Of a stretch of 64,000 bases of DNA, positions 18,017 through 25,619 are shown piece after piece (position 1 is the stretch's first letter; each line of letters starts with the position of its first letter). Source of the stretch: Lewinellaceae bacterium (GTDB lineage: Bacteria > Bacteroidota > Bacteroidia > Chitinophagales > Saprospiraceae); assembly GCA_020636195.1 (NCBI GenBank), contig JACJYH010000005.1, forward strand, positions 248,001-312,000, in the 5' to 3' direction. Under the pieces are notes generated by a model. It worked only from the letters and a program-made list of their open reading frames with translations. It was not told where the DNA came from and searched no databases. A program made the translations under genes and the position numbers.

Positions 18017-18607
18017 ATGATAAAATTTTATTGTTACGAAACAAGAAGGATAAAAAAATACCTTACATTGGGTCAAAGAACTCGGATGGATACATCAAAT
18101 TTGAATAAAAGTTGGGCTACGGATAGAGGAATTTTACCACTTAACTACTATGATTTGGAAGTATTTCATGGTAAAGAATTTGATAACTTTCTTACATTTG
18201 GTTTTACAGCTGTTATTCACAAAGATGTTGTCGAAATTTTAAAATCAGAACAACTTACAGGATGGAGATCAAACCCAGTAAGTATAAAAATAAAAAAAGG
18301 AGTAGTCAATTATGATTATGAATACTGGGTGATCACAGGCAAATGTGGTCCTTTGATAGCCGGAGAAATCGGCCATGAATATCATAAATTTACTGATGCG
18401 CACAATGTAAAAACAACACATCGATTAGGAGTAAAATTCGATATGGATACTTGGGATGGCTCTGACTTTTTTATGTCAACAGATATGTCTGGTTATTTAT
18501 TGATGACAGAAAGGGCAAAAAAGGTAATTGAGTCAATAGAATCAAAAAATGTTTTAATCACACCAATAGAAGAATTGAAGGTGCATGAGAATTATAATAA
18601 GAAGTAA
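18017..18607 (+). CDS. Imm11/DUF1629-like immunity protein
   Basis: 196 aa, no signal peptide, cytoplasmic. The C-terminal block WDGSDFF, GYLLMTERAKKVIES and NVLITPIEEL has the form of DUF1629 (Imm11) immunity proteins: W-x-G-x-D-x-F, then a strand-helix ending in NVxxxPI. A similar strand-helix occurs near residue 70 (AVIHKDVVEILKSEQLTGW). It follows a toxin-tail relic by two nt. If this reading is right, it protected the cell against the lost toxin and could still protect against toxins from relatives. Family assignment is by motif memory only. Confidence 0.55.
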   Translation: MIKFYCYETRRIKKYLTLGQRTRMDTSNLNKSWATDRGILPLNYYDLEVFHGKEFDNFLTFGFTAVIHKDVVEILKSEQLTGWRSNPVSIKIKKGVVNYDYEYWVITGKCGPLIAGEIGHEYHKFTDAHNVKTTHRLGVKFDMDTWDGSDFFMSTDMSGYLLMTERAKKVIESIESKNVLITPIEELKVHENYNKK

Positions 18608-18656
18608 AAATTCATACTAAAATTAATAAAATCCGAAAGTACATTAAGTTTTTTAA

Positions 18657-19196
18657 ATGATTAGATTAGGATATTCAAAAGAATGGTTGGATTTAGGTAT
18701 TGTTGATGAAGACGATATTCAATTCCAAATTAAATTACAGCAAGATCTGCAAGATTTTAACGAAGAACATATGCGATATAAGTCGTTAATTAAATTTGTA
18801 AATAAGACTGTTATTACAAAACAAATATTGGATAATTTAATAAAGGTTTTGGATAAGGACCCTGACAAAAGTATGGTAAAGGGTTTTTATACCTATTTGT
18901 TAAATTATCAAGATTGGTCAGATGAAATTTTCTCAATATTATGTCAAAAAGTAAATAGTACCGATATTGCAAATAGAGCAAAAATTATTAGAGAATTTAA
19001 ACTTCTGCACGATTTATCTGAACCAACTGTATTAGAGTTCATTGACAATGATAAATATCATCGAATTTTAGTGGAGTGCTTATCAAATATTACTTTGCTA
19101 GAAAAAATACTTGAAAAATCTAAATCCAAGAAAATTAAAAATGTCATAACTCAAAAACTAATATATTTAAAAAGAAAAATGAGTTTAATAAAGTAA
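18657..19196 (+). CDS. Hypothetical helical protein in toxin-immunity island
   Basis: 179 aa, no signal peptide or membrane segment. Almost entirely helical and highly charged (Lys/Asp/Glu), with HEAT-like alternation, e.g. LLNYQDWSDEIFSILCQKV, then KIIREFKLLHDLSEPTVLEF. It lies 49 nt after the Imm11-like gene, reads in the same direction and shares its AT-rich codon use. An immunity role is plausible from context only. No family recognised. Confidence 0.55.
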   Translation: MIRLGYSKEWLDLGIVDEDDIQFQIKLQQDLQDFNEEHMRYKSLIKFVNKTVITKQILDNLIKVLDKDPDKSMVKGFYTYLLNYQDWSDEIFSILCQKVNSTDIANRAKIIREFKLLHDLSEPTVLEFIDNDKYHRILVECLSNITLLEKILEKSKSKKIKNVITQKLIYLKRKMSLIK

Positions 19197-19265
19197 TAGC
19201 CACAAAAAACAAAAAATTCTGTGGCATTGATATGCTATTATCTTGTATCTTTGTATCGGAGATAA

Positions 19266-20573
19266 AAGTATCTTTTGACCATCTACTATCAGGAGATTCC
19301 TGGCGGTAACTACAATTATGCATACGGTATGGAAATGAGTGGGACTGGTTGGTACAACAATAGTGAATATCAATACAAATTCAATGAAGACCGAGTGGTG
19401 CAAAGCAATCGAGTGCTACGAAAGCACTCGATAACGAGGGAACTGCGACCAACTGGATCGCAGCAACACCATTTTTAATTAGGGCTGAATATTGACCTTG
19501 CACTTTATCGCGGCCTTGATCCTGTGTTAGGTAAGTGGTATCAGGTAGATCCTAAAGCAGAAGCTATGGGCAGTATGAGCCCTTACTGTGCTATGGGGAA
19601 TAATCCAGTATTGCACACTGATCCGGATGGGGATATATTGCCAGCAATCTTAGTGGGTGCAGCAATTGGATTGGTTGCAAATGGAATTGGAAATTTTGTT
19701 TCGGGAAAAAGCTTTTTTGAAGGGGCTGGAAAAGCTGCATTATTTGGTGCAATAGGAGGGGCACTTTCATTTGGAATAGGAAGTGCCGCAAATAGTTTGT
19801 TCGGTACTGGTGCCTCAATAGGAAAAGCAGCTTTTCAGATGGGAGCTCACGGTCTATCGGGAGGTGCGATGTCAGCAGTCCAAGGTGGCAGTTTTACAAG
19901 TGGTTTGTTGAGTGGTGCTGTATCATCAGGTATGAGTAGTGGGGCAAATGCAGTTGGTATAAATGGATGGGGGATGGTTGGTATTGGTGGTCTAAGTGGC
20001 GGTGTAGGATCATCAATTGCTGGTGGAAGTTTTTGGAGAGGCGTTGGGCAAGGGTTAATCACTAGCGGTTTGAATCATGCTGCACATAGTGGAATGTTTG
20101 GAGAGGGCCTAGCTGTTTCAATGGTTACAGGAAAAATGCGTCATATTGTAGGCCCTGATGCTGTTGGCGCTGATGTTGGTGTTGATGTCGCAGGAGGTGG
20201 CGGAGGGCATGCACATAAAATACAAGTTTTAATGTTGCGTGGAAAAGAATCTGGTAGCACTTATACCTTAGATGAGAGTGGTATTCATGGAGGTTTAGCT
20301 TTTGGGGCATCAGTAGGATTAACACGATATTATTATTCTGGATTAACAACACAATTAGATCATACAGCTTTTTTTGGAAGAAGTTGGGAATTAACTCTTT
20401 CATTTGGAATTGGAGTTGCTGCGTCATATGCAAATTCGACATATAACAATAAGGTATATAGCTTTGGAACTAGTTTTGGATGGAGCCCGAGTATTCTTCC
20501 AAAATTACAGGGGACTTTTGGCCTATACAATACAACACCATCTTCTTGGTCTGATTTTATATTTTCTTATTAA
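19266..20573 (+). pseudogene. 3' end of an RHS-repeat protein with in-frame stop
   Basis: The frame runs from 19266 and is broken by one TAA at 19476-19478. It then continues in the same frame to 20573. Before the stop is the RHS-core segment NYAYGMEMSGTGWYNNSEYQ. After it comes GLNIDLALYRGLDPVLGKWY and QVDPKAEAMGSMSPYCAMGN then NPVLHTDPDGD, the classical RHS-associated core end. Downstream are about 250 residues of Gly/Ala-rich hydrophobic repeats (GGSFxxG units) and a strand-rich tail. The N-terminal thousand or more residues of an RHS protein are missing. The stop lies just after a REP-like hairpin pair. The part after the stop could only be made from a secondary start such as GTG 19524. 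Confidence 0.8.
19393..19464. repeat. REP-like double hairpin c inside the RHS core
   Basis: Two hairpins 11 nt apart: TCGAGTGCT (19409-19417) with AGCACTCGA (19423-19431), a perfect 9-bp stem with a 5-nt loop, and CTGCGA (19443-19448) with TCGCAG (19458-19463). The translated core motif breaks off exactly here: EYQYKFN continues as EDRVVQSNRV instead of the expected core sequence. This supports insertion rather than native coding sequence. Confidence 0.65.
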
Positions 20574-20585
20574 AAAGCTTATTAA

Positions 20586-20969
20586 ATGAAAACGTCAAAA
20601 TATGTTGTTATGCTTATTAGTAGTTTTTTTCTTGTGATGCTAGGAATGATGATTGCAATTAATAAATCGGACAGACTTAAGTATGAAAAATTGAAAATAA
20701 TCGACTTTCGAGATAGTTTACATTTGCAAGTAAAAAGTATTAAAGTTTATAATGGGATTTTTGAAATAAATAATACATATAATCTTAATGGCCCTTACTA
20801 TAAACAAGGGGATAAATATACCTATACAACATTTGCTACATCTAAACTTGATAGTGTTTTGAAAGAAAAAAATTCAAATCGGTTTATCTTTATTTTTAAT
20901 GACGGAATAAGAGATACAGTATTTTATAAACCGCTAGAAAAAAATAAGAACTATTTTATTTGGGATTAA
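20586..20969 (+). CDS. Small single-TM protein downstream of the RHS 3' end (immunity-like?)
   Basis: 127 aa. An N-terminal membrane anchor (YVVMLISSFFLVMLGMMIAI) is followed by a soluble domain starting KLKIIDFRDSLHLQVKSIK. The ATG is 12 nt after the RHS stop. By eye it aligns over its whole length with the protein at 17308: same anchor position, KLK..D.R.DSL block, a Tyr/Gly-rich middle (NLNGPYYKQGDKYTY against WCGRYDSYDN) and the FIFNDGIRDTVFY block. The two copies in equivalent positions suggest a conserved companion of this class of RHS tails, anchored in the inner membrane. Function is inferred from position only. Confidence 0.6.
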   Translation: MKTSKYVVMLISSFFLVMLGMMIAINKSDRLKYEKLKIIDFRDSLHLQVKSIKVYNGIFEINNTYNLNGPYYKQGDKYTYTTFATSKLDSVLKEKNSNRFIFIFNDGIRDTVFYKPLEKNKNYFIWD

Positions 20970-21056
20970 ATAAAGTATATTTTTTTACAATAGTCCGCTA
21001 AAAAAGTGAGAATAAAAAATATATTAGGAATAAGTATATATAAAAGAAGTAAATGC

Positions 21057-21081
21057 GTATCTTTAGGTTCAAACCTGAGAT
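21057..21081. repeat. REP-like hairpin d
   Basis: ATCT..AGGTT (21059-21069) pairs with AACCT.AGAT (21072-21081). The flank CGTATCT is shared with hairpin b. Confidence 0.45.
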
Positions 21082-21102
21082 CAAAACTCCAACATTATAA
21101 TC

Positions 21103-21140
21103 TCCCCTGCTGGCGCAAGTTTGTAACTTGTGCCTTTACG
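21103..21140. repeat. REP-like hairpin e
   Basis: Head TCCCCTGCT, then GGCGCAAGTT (21112-21121) pairing with AACTTGTGCC (21125-21134) around a TGT loop, then TTTACG. The 29 nt from TTGGCG/CTGGCG to TTTACG are almost the same as in hairpin f. Confidence 0.8.
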
Positions 21141-21182
21141 TTATAGTCATTATTGGTTTAGATAACATTAAATTGAATTAAG

Positions 21183-21647
21183 ATGTTAAAGTATTGCTTT
21201 TTTCTTTTTCCCTTTGTATTGTTTACATGTGATAAGTCAGCTCTTATTTCGTTAGACTCAAAATACGAAAAAATTACATTTTCTTGTGGTGAAATAACTA
21301 TAAATTCCCACAGTACAAAGGCTGTTTATTTTGATTTTATACTTAATTTCAAGACAACTAGAGAATTTAAAATTTATCCTAAAAAGATAGAGATTACTTA
21401 CCTAGGTGAAAAAGTTCCATATGAAATATTTTATGGTAAAAATAAAATAGATAAGGATAGCATAAACATCATTAATGATGAACAAATGATCTTAGAGTTT
21501 TCATTGTTAGGCAATCCAAAAGGCACTCACAATATTCCAGCAAAAGAAGGAGATACCATACTCATTCAGACTAATAACTTTTTAATTTGTGATGGAAAAC
21601 AAACATTTAAAGAACCAATAATTTTAGTCGTAGATAAAATCAACTAA
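21183..21647 (+). CDS. Small hypothetical lipoprotein
   Basis: 154 aa. A short signal peptide (YCFFLFPFVLFTC) ends in a lipobox-like VLFTC, lipidated Cys about residue 16. The mature part alternates strands (ITFSCGEITINS, VYFDFILNFKTTREFKIYPK) and looks like an immunoglobulin-like beta-sandwich. It lies between two nearly identical REP-like hairpins (e and f) in the toxin island. No family recognised. It could be a periplasmic immunity protein or simple island cargo. Confidence 0.55.
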   Translation: MLKYCFFLFPFVLFTCDKSALISLDSKYEKITFSCGEITINSHSTKAVYFDFILNFKTTREFKIYPKKIEITYLGEKVPYEIFYGKNKIDKDSINIINDEQMILEFSLLGNPKGTHNIPAKEGDTILIQTNNFLICDGKQTFKEPIILVVDKIN

Positions 21648-21709
21648 AAATATCAGATTTATGACTTATGACTTATAAGCCAATTGCGTTTTGACTGAAG
21701 CGAGGTGAT

Positions 21710-21746
21710 GCCCTGTTGGCGCAAGTTTGTAACTTGTGCCTTTACG
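21710..21746. repeat. REP-like hairpin f
   Basis: Head GCCCTGTT, then GGCGCAAGTT (21718-21727) pairing with AACTTGTGCC (21731-21740) around TGT, then TTTACG. It lies 14 nt beyond the 3' end of the RAYT gene. Confidence 0.8.
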
Positions 21747-21759
21747 ACTACAACAGTCA

Positions 21760-22347
21760 TTAATAACTAAACACATACCCTTCAAGACTCATAGGTCTTT
21801 CTATTATTTCAATATCCAAAACACCTTTAATACCTAAATAATCTCTCGCACTACTATGTAAATAATGCTCAGCTTCACTCACTATACCTGCCGTAACGGG
21901 ATTATTATGAACATAATCTATCTTCTGAAACGTAACTTCAGGACTAAAAAGCTCAATGGGATGGTTGTCTTGTTGCCAAAATTGAAAATCTTTATTATTT
22001 CCTTGTTGCTGTCCCGCACGTTTGAAAATATTCATCATCCACTCTTTTCTGCTTTCGGATGGATTGTTTTCTATGGCTTCAATGAGTTTTTTAGAAGTAA
22101 ATTTTTTGAGATCTCGCAAAATATCTGAATGGCTATATTGACCTATCCTAGAAAATACTAGATGGACATGATTACTCATCAAGCACCAAGCATGCAAACT
22201 TAATCCTTTATTTTGTTGACAATATCTAACACTATTAATAAATACTTCATTATATAAAGGCCTAGTAAAAACATCTACCCATGATACTGTTGCAAAACTT
22301 ACAAAGTATATACCTTCATTATGTATAAACTTGTATTTATTACTCAC
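21760..22347 (-). CDS. REP-associated tyrosine transposase (RAYT, Y1/HUH family)
   Basis: 195 aa, normal length. The HUH metal site is visible as H60-V-H62 in WCLMSNHVHLVF. The single catalytic Tyr is Y145 in KIDYVHNNPVTAGIV. Both are canonical for RAYT (TnpA_REP) proteins, which cut single-stranded REP hairpins and are thought to spread them. The gene is bracketed by REP-like hairpins f (21718) and g (22426) in opposite orientation, and further copies of the same head sequence lie at 17717 and 21103. RAYTs are domesticated, usually single-copy enzymes related to IS200 transposases. Confidence 0.92.
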   Translation of the reverse strand: MSNKYKFIHNEGIYFVSFATVSWVDVFTRPLYNEVFINSVRYCQQNKGLSLHAWCLMSNHVHLVFSRIGQYSHSDILRDLKKFTSKKLIEAIENNPSESRKEWMMNIFKRAGQQQGNNKDFQFWQQDNHPIELFSPEVTFQKIDYVHNNPVTAGIVSEAEHYLHSSARDYLGIKGVLDIEIIERPMSLEGYVFSY

Positions 22348-22420
22348 GCTCTTTTATCTTTCTTACAACCAATTGTATCAAAATCCTTACCAAAATAGAA
22401 ATGCTAGATTAAGCAATAGC

Positions 22421-22461
22421 TAGTAGGCACGAGTTACAAACTCGCTCCAGCAAAGGGTGCA
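22421..22461. repeat. REP-like hairpin g (inverted relative to f)
   Basis: GGCACGAGTT (22426-22435) faces AACTCGCTCC (22439-22448) around ACA. On the minus strand it reads TTTGCTGGAGCGAG.. and has the same AGTTTGTAACT core as hairpins e and f. The stem has two mismatches, unlike e and f. Confidence 0.7.
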
Positions 22462-22489
22462 CTTAGTAAGTTTTGTTTTATTTACTTAA

Positions 22490-24082
22490 TTATGGAATAA
22501 AAACTATCGATGTATTTGAATAGTTAGATGAAGGATGCGATATTTTAAAGAACATTAAGCCTTTCATATTACCATTTAATTGGTATTCAGTATTTGTATT
22601 GATATCTTGGTTCATAATCAATTGACCTAGATTATTATAAACACTAAGTTTTAAATTATTTTGCTGATATTGATTAGTTGAAATTTTAAAGTTATTGTTA
22701 TTAAAAATGACGCTGAATTCTAATTTTTCATAGAAATCAGAATCGGATGTTTTGATTCCTGTTTCAACATAATAAAGTTCCCTCCCATATTCCTGATTCA
22801 ATTTACCTAAAAAATAGAGCTTACTTCCTTGTACACCTAATGGGTTTAATGACCCTGATGAAAAGGTCTGACTATATGTAAAGATTTCTTTTTTCGTATC
22901 TTCATTTAAATTAAAGATTGTAATTTTACCACTTTTGCCTACTGGGTCATCTGATTTGTAAAAGGCAAAGTCATCATACCCTATTAGGGAAGGCGCATCA
23001 GAGTACTCAACATTATAAATTTTAGTTTTAGTAGGATCTCCTCTAAAAATAGCAATTTTAGCATTGAAGCTATCATCATGAGTTAAGTAAGCTGATAACT
23101 TTTCTGGAATATTATAATAATAAGGACTAAGATTTCTATTTGATGGGCTATAAGGAGTAATATTCTCAAGAAGGAGAGGATTTCCTGAAAGTAAAAAATG
23201 TCCACCTTGATAATAATATAAAATAAGGGAGTCTTTACCAAAATCCTTAAAATATGGAAATTTTTGATAATTATATGGAAGGATCTTTTCTGACTTGATT
23301 TGCTTTGTGCTTGAATTAAATCTTAATAATTCTGATGATGCAGAGACATCACTGTGTATTAATATCAGTAAATTTTCCTCGTTAATCACCTTTAGGCCAT
23401 AAATACTTGAACCAGGTTTTACTTTTATTGAGGCAATCATGGTTAAAGTCTCATCGTCGAAACCGAATAATTCTAATGAGTCATTCATAATGTTGGCAAA
23501 GGCTACTCCGTTTCCATATTTGACTGGTGCTCCAAATTTTTCCTCGCTTCCTCCAAAACGCATATTGTCATTAAGTTTTTTAGTTCCATTTGTAGTGCCG
23601 TCTGTTATATAAATCTCATCTTTGTAGGTTTCTCTACTTCCTAATCCCAAATAAATTTTTGAATTGTTTCCTATTGCAAAAGACTTAAATGAACCCTTAT
23701 ACTCAAATACCATTGAAGTGCCTAATAATGAACCATCTGTTTTCCAAAGTTGATTGATATTGCTGTCAATCTTTTTCAAAAAATACAAATTATTTTGAAA
23801 AGCAAATAAAAATTCCTCAAAAAATGAACAAGACTCTGAGCATAATTGCGAAATATGGGTGACTTCACCGCCCTTAATAGAATACAAATCTCTCTTTGCA
23901 GAAATGTCACCTATGAAATATATAATATCATTGATTTGTAATGATGTATAATTATAGTTAGCAACTGCCAAAGCTCCAGGATTAATATCTTTAACCAACA
24001 CAGCTTGAGAATATGAGAGCGACTGAATGAGGGTAATCAGAATTGTCACTACAAAGAATTTAACACGGTCTTTTGAAAACAT
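22490..24082 (-). CDS. ELWxxDGT-repeat secreted protein with type A T9SS sorting domain
   Basis: 530 aa. Signal peptide (FFVVTILITLIQSLSYSQ). The body carries degenerate ELWxxDGT-type repeats: NQLWKTDGSLLGTSMV and DEIYITDGTTNGTKKL, plus weaker copies, suggesting a beta-propeller. The last ~75 residues (LKLSVYNNLGQLIMNQDINT, then FFKISHPSSNYSNTSIVFIP) form a type A C-terminal sorting domain, so the protein should be exported by the type IX secretion system and left on the surface or released. It has its own AT-rich surroundings next to the RAYT/REP cluster. Confidence 0.8.
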   Translation of the reverse strand: MFSKDRVKFFVVTILITLIQSLSYSQAVLVKDINPGALAVANYNYTSLQINDIIYFIGDISAKRDLYSIKGGEVTHISQLCSESCSFFEEFLFAFQNNLYFLKKIDSNINQLWKTDGSLLGTSMVFEYKGSFKSFAIGNNSKIYLGLGSRETYKDEIYITDGTTNGTKKLNDNMRFGGSEEKFGAPVKYGNGVAFANIMNDSLELFGFDDETLTMIASIKVKPGSSIYGLKVINEENLLILIHSDVSASSELLRFNSSTKQIKSEKILPYNYQKFPYFKDFGKDSLILYYYQGGHFLLSGNPLLLENITPYSPSNRNLSPYYYNIPEKLSAYLTHDDSFNAKIAIFRGDPTKTKIYNVEYSDAPSLIGYDDFAFYKSDDPVGKSGKITIFNLNEDTKKEIFTYSQTFSSGSLNPLGVQGSKLYFLGKLNQEYGRELYYVETGIKTSDSDFYEKLEFSVIFNNNNFKISTNQYQQNNLKLSVYNNLGQLIMNQDINTNTEYQLNGNMKGLMFFKISHPSSNYSNTSIVFIP

Positions 24083-24215
24083 ATAACTACTTATTTCATA
24101 ATGAATAAAAATTAATAAAAGTTATTTTGATAATGGTCAAAAACAATGCCAAAGGAATAACTCTGAATTAATTAGAAAAATACTTTACTTTGATGTGACT
24201 TACCTTACATCCAAG

Positions 24216-24860
24216 TCACTGCACACCCTTCACAAAGGGGACAAATCTGAACTTTCCAAATTCTTCCTTTTGATGCTCTGTTTCAGAAATTTTGGTCACC
24301 CGTATCATGTCCAAAACTTCTGATTTGCCCTGTGGCAATACCATGATGCCGCCGATCTTTAGTTGTTGGAATAGTACTTGTGGAATCTCGGTAGCACCTG
24401 CAGTGACGATGATTTTGTCAAAGGGTGCAAACCTTGGCGCACCTAGATATCCGTCACCATACAGCAATCTTACTTGATTAAATCCAATGGATGGTAAAAA
24501 TTCTGAGACACTGTCAAAGAGTTTTTTCTGCCTTTCTATTGAATACACCTTCGCACCTAAATATGCCAATACGCAGGCTTGGAAGCCGGAACCTGTGCCT
24601 ATTTCAAGAATTTTATCACCTTTTTTGACATCCAATAGTTGGGTTTGGATGGCTACCGTATATGGTTGTGATATGGTTTGATCCGCATCAATGGGGAAAG
24701 CCACGTCTTTGTATGCCCAATCCGCAAATGCCTTATCTATGAAGTAGTGCCTTGGAATATCTATAAAGGCTTGCAATATGTTTTGATCAGAAATGCCTTT
24801 TTTACCCAGTTCCTGAACAAGCTTTTGCCTCAACCCTTTATGACGATATGTGTCCACCAC
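24216..24860 (-). CDS. pcm: Protein-L-isoaspartate O-methyltransferase
   Basis: 214 aa. SAM-binding motif I ILEIGTGSGFQACVLAYL (about residues 84-101) and the Pcm-specific ISQPYTVAIQTQLL before it. ITAGATEIP-like post-motif (here IVTAGATEIPQVLFQQL) and the end LRFVPFVKG-type are present. It repairs isoaspartyl residues in damaged proteins using SAM, in the cytoplasm. N-terminus is intact and length typical. Stands alone, divergent from the NfeD/flotillin operon. Confidence 0.95.
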   Translation of the reverse strand: MVDTYRHKGLRQKLVQELGKKGISDQNILQAFIDIPRHYFIDKAFADWAYKDVAFPIDADQTISQPYTVAIQTQLLDVKKGDKILEIGTGSGFQACVLAYLGAKVYSIERQKKLFDSVSEFLPSIGFNQVRLLYGDGYLGAPRFAPFDKIIVTAGATEIPQVLFQQLKIGGIMVLPQGKSEVLDMIRVTKISETEHQKEEFGKFRFVPFVKGVQ

Positions 24861-24972
24861 GTTATTTCAAAATTTCGACAAATATATTAAATATTTTTAT
24901 AATTTGATTATTGAATGACACCATCTATGATTTTGTTGATTTTGTGTTAATGTGAAATTCATCTATCAATTG

Positions 24973-25003
24973 TTGCATTTAATCGGATATTTTTATAAAT
25001 TTG
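24973..25003 (+). promoter_or_regulatory. Bacteroidota-type promoter for the NfeD-like/flotillin operon
   Basis: TTG (24973-24975) and TAAATTTG (24996-25003) with 20 nt between. The first gene starts 46 nt downstream. Confidence 0.6.
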
Positions 25004-25049
25004 AAATTTATTATCACACCCAAGTGTTAGATTTAATATAAGCACATCT

Positions 25050-25598
25050 ATGGATTTTTTACATAATGCGGATATTTACCTGAAGGGATTTTGGTATTTA
25101 GCTATTCCGGTTTCTATTTTATTTTTGATTATCAATGGATTACCATTATTGGATCTAGATAGTATAGATACGGATGTAGAGCATCCTGATAGCCCAAGCG
25201 ATCTGTTGAGTTTTAGAAATATTTTGAACTTTCTGCTTGGACTTAGTTGGGGTGGCATTGCGTTTTATTCTACGGTTCAGAATAAGGCATTATTGATAAT
25301 TGTGGCCATCGTAATAGGTTTGATTTTCTTTTATACTTTTAAATATTTTATTCAACAATTTTTGAAGTTACAAGAAGACAATACTTTTGACATTGCCAGA
25401 ACTATTGGTCAACTGGGAGAAGCATATCTGCGCATACCTCCTGATGGAACAGGAACCGGAAAAGTGCACATTTTGATGGATGGAAGATTGCATGAATTAG
25501 ATGCAATGACGGAAGGAAAGGAGATTTCCACAGGAGAAAAAATTGAAGTAATCGGTCTCAATGACAAAAATATATTAATCGTAAAACCAAAATATTAA
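25050..25598 (+). CDS. NfeD-like membrane protein with OB-fold domain
   Basis: 182 aa. Three membrane segments (about residues 14-32, 57-75, 80-101: FWYLAIPVSILFLIINGLPL, ILNFLLGLSWGGIAFYS, ALLIIVAIVIGLIFFYTFKYF). The C-terminal 70 residues are a small beta-barrel of OB type: IGQLGEAYLRIPPDGTGTGK, then EISTGEKIEVIGLNDKNILI. Such proteins are the standard partner of flotillin-like SPFH proteins, and the flotillin gene follows after 21 nt. Probably scaffolds a membrane microdomain. Confidence 0.8.
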   Translation: MDFLHNADIYLKGFWYLAIPVSILFLIINGLPLLDLDSIDTDVEHPDSPSDLLSFRNILNFLLGLSWGGIAFYSTVQNKALLIIVAIVIGLIFFYTFKYFIQQFLKLQEDNTFDIARTIGQLGEAYLRIPPDGTGTGKVHILMDGRLHELDAMTEGKEISTGEKIEVIGLNDKNILIVKPKY

Positions 25599-25619
25599 CC
25601 ACAATAAATTTAAACGTTT

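Noticed and set aside
19847..20442. Minus-strand ORFs (71 and 105 aa) opposite the RHS tail
   Set aside because: They are Pro- or Gln/His-rich mirror frames of Gly/Ala-rich coding sequence; no independent support.
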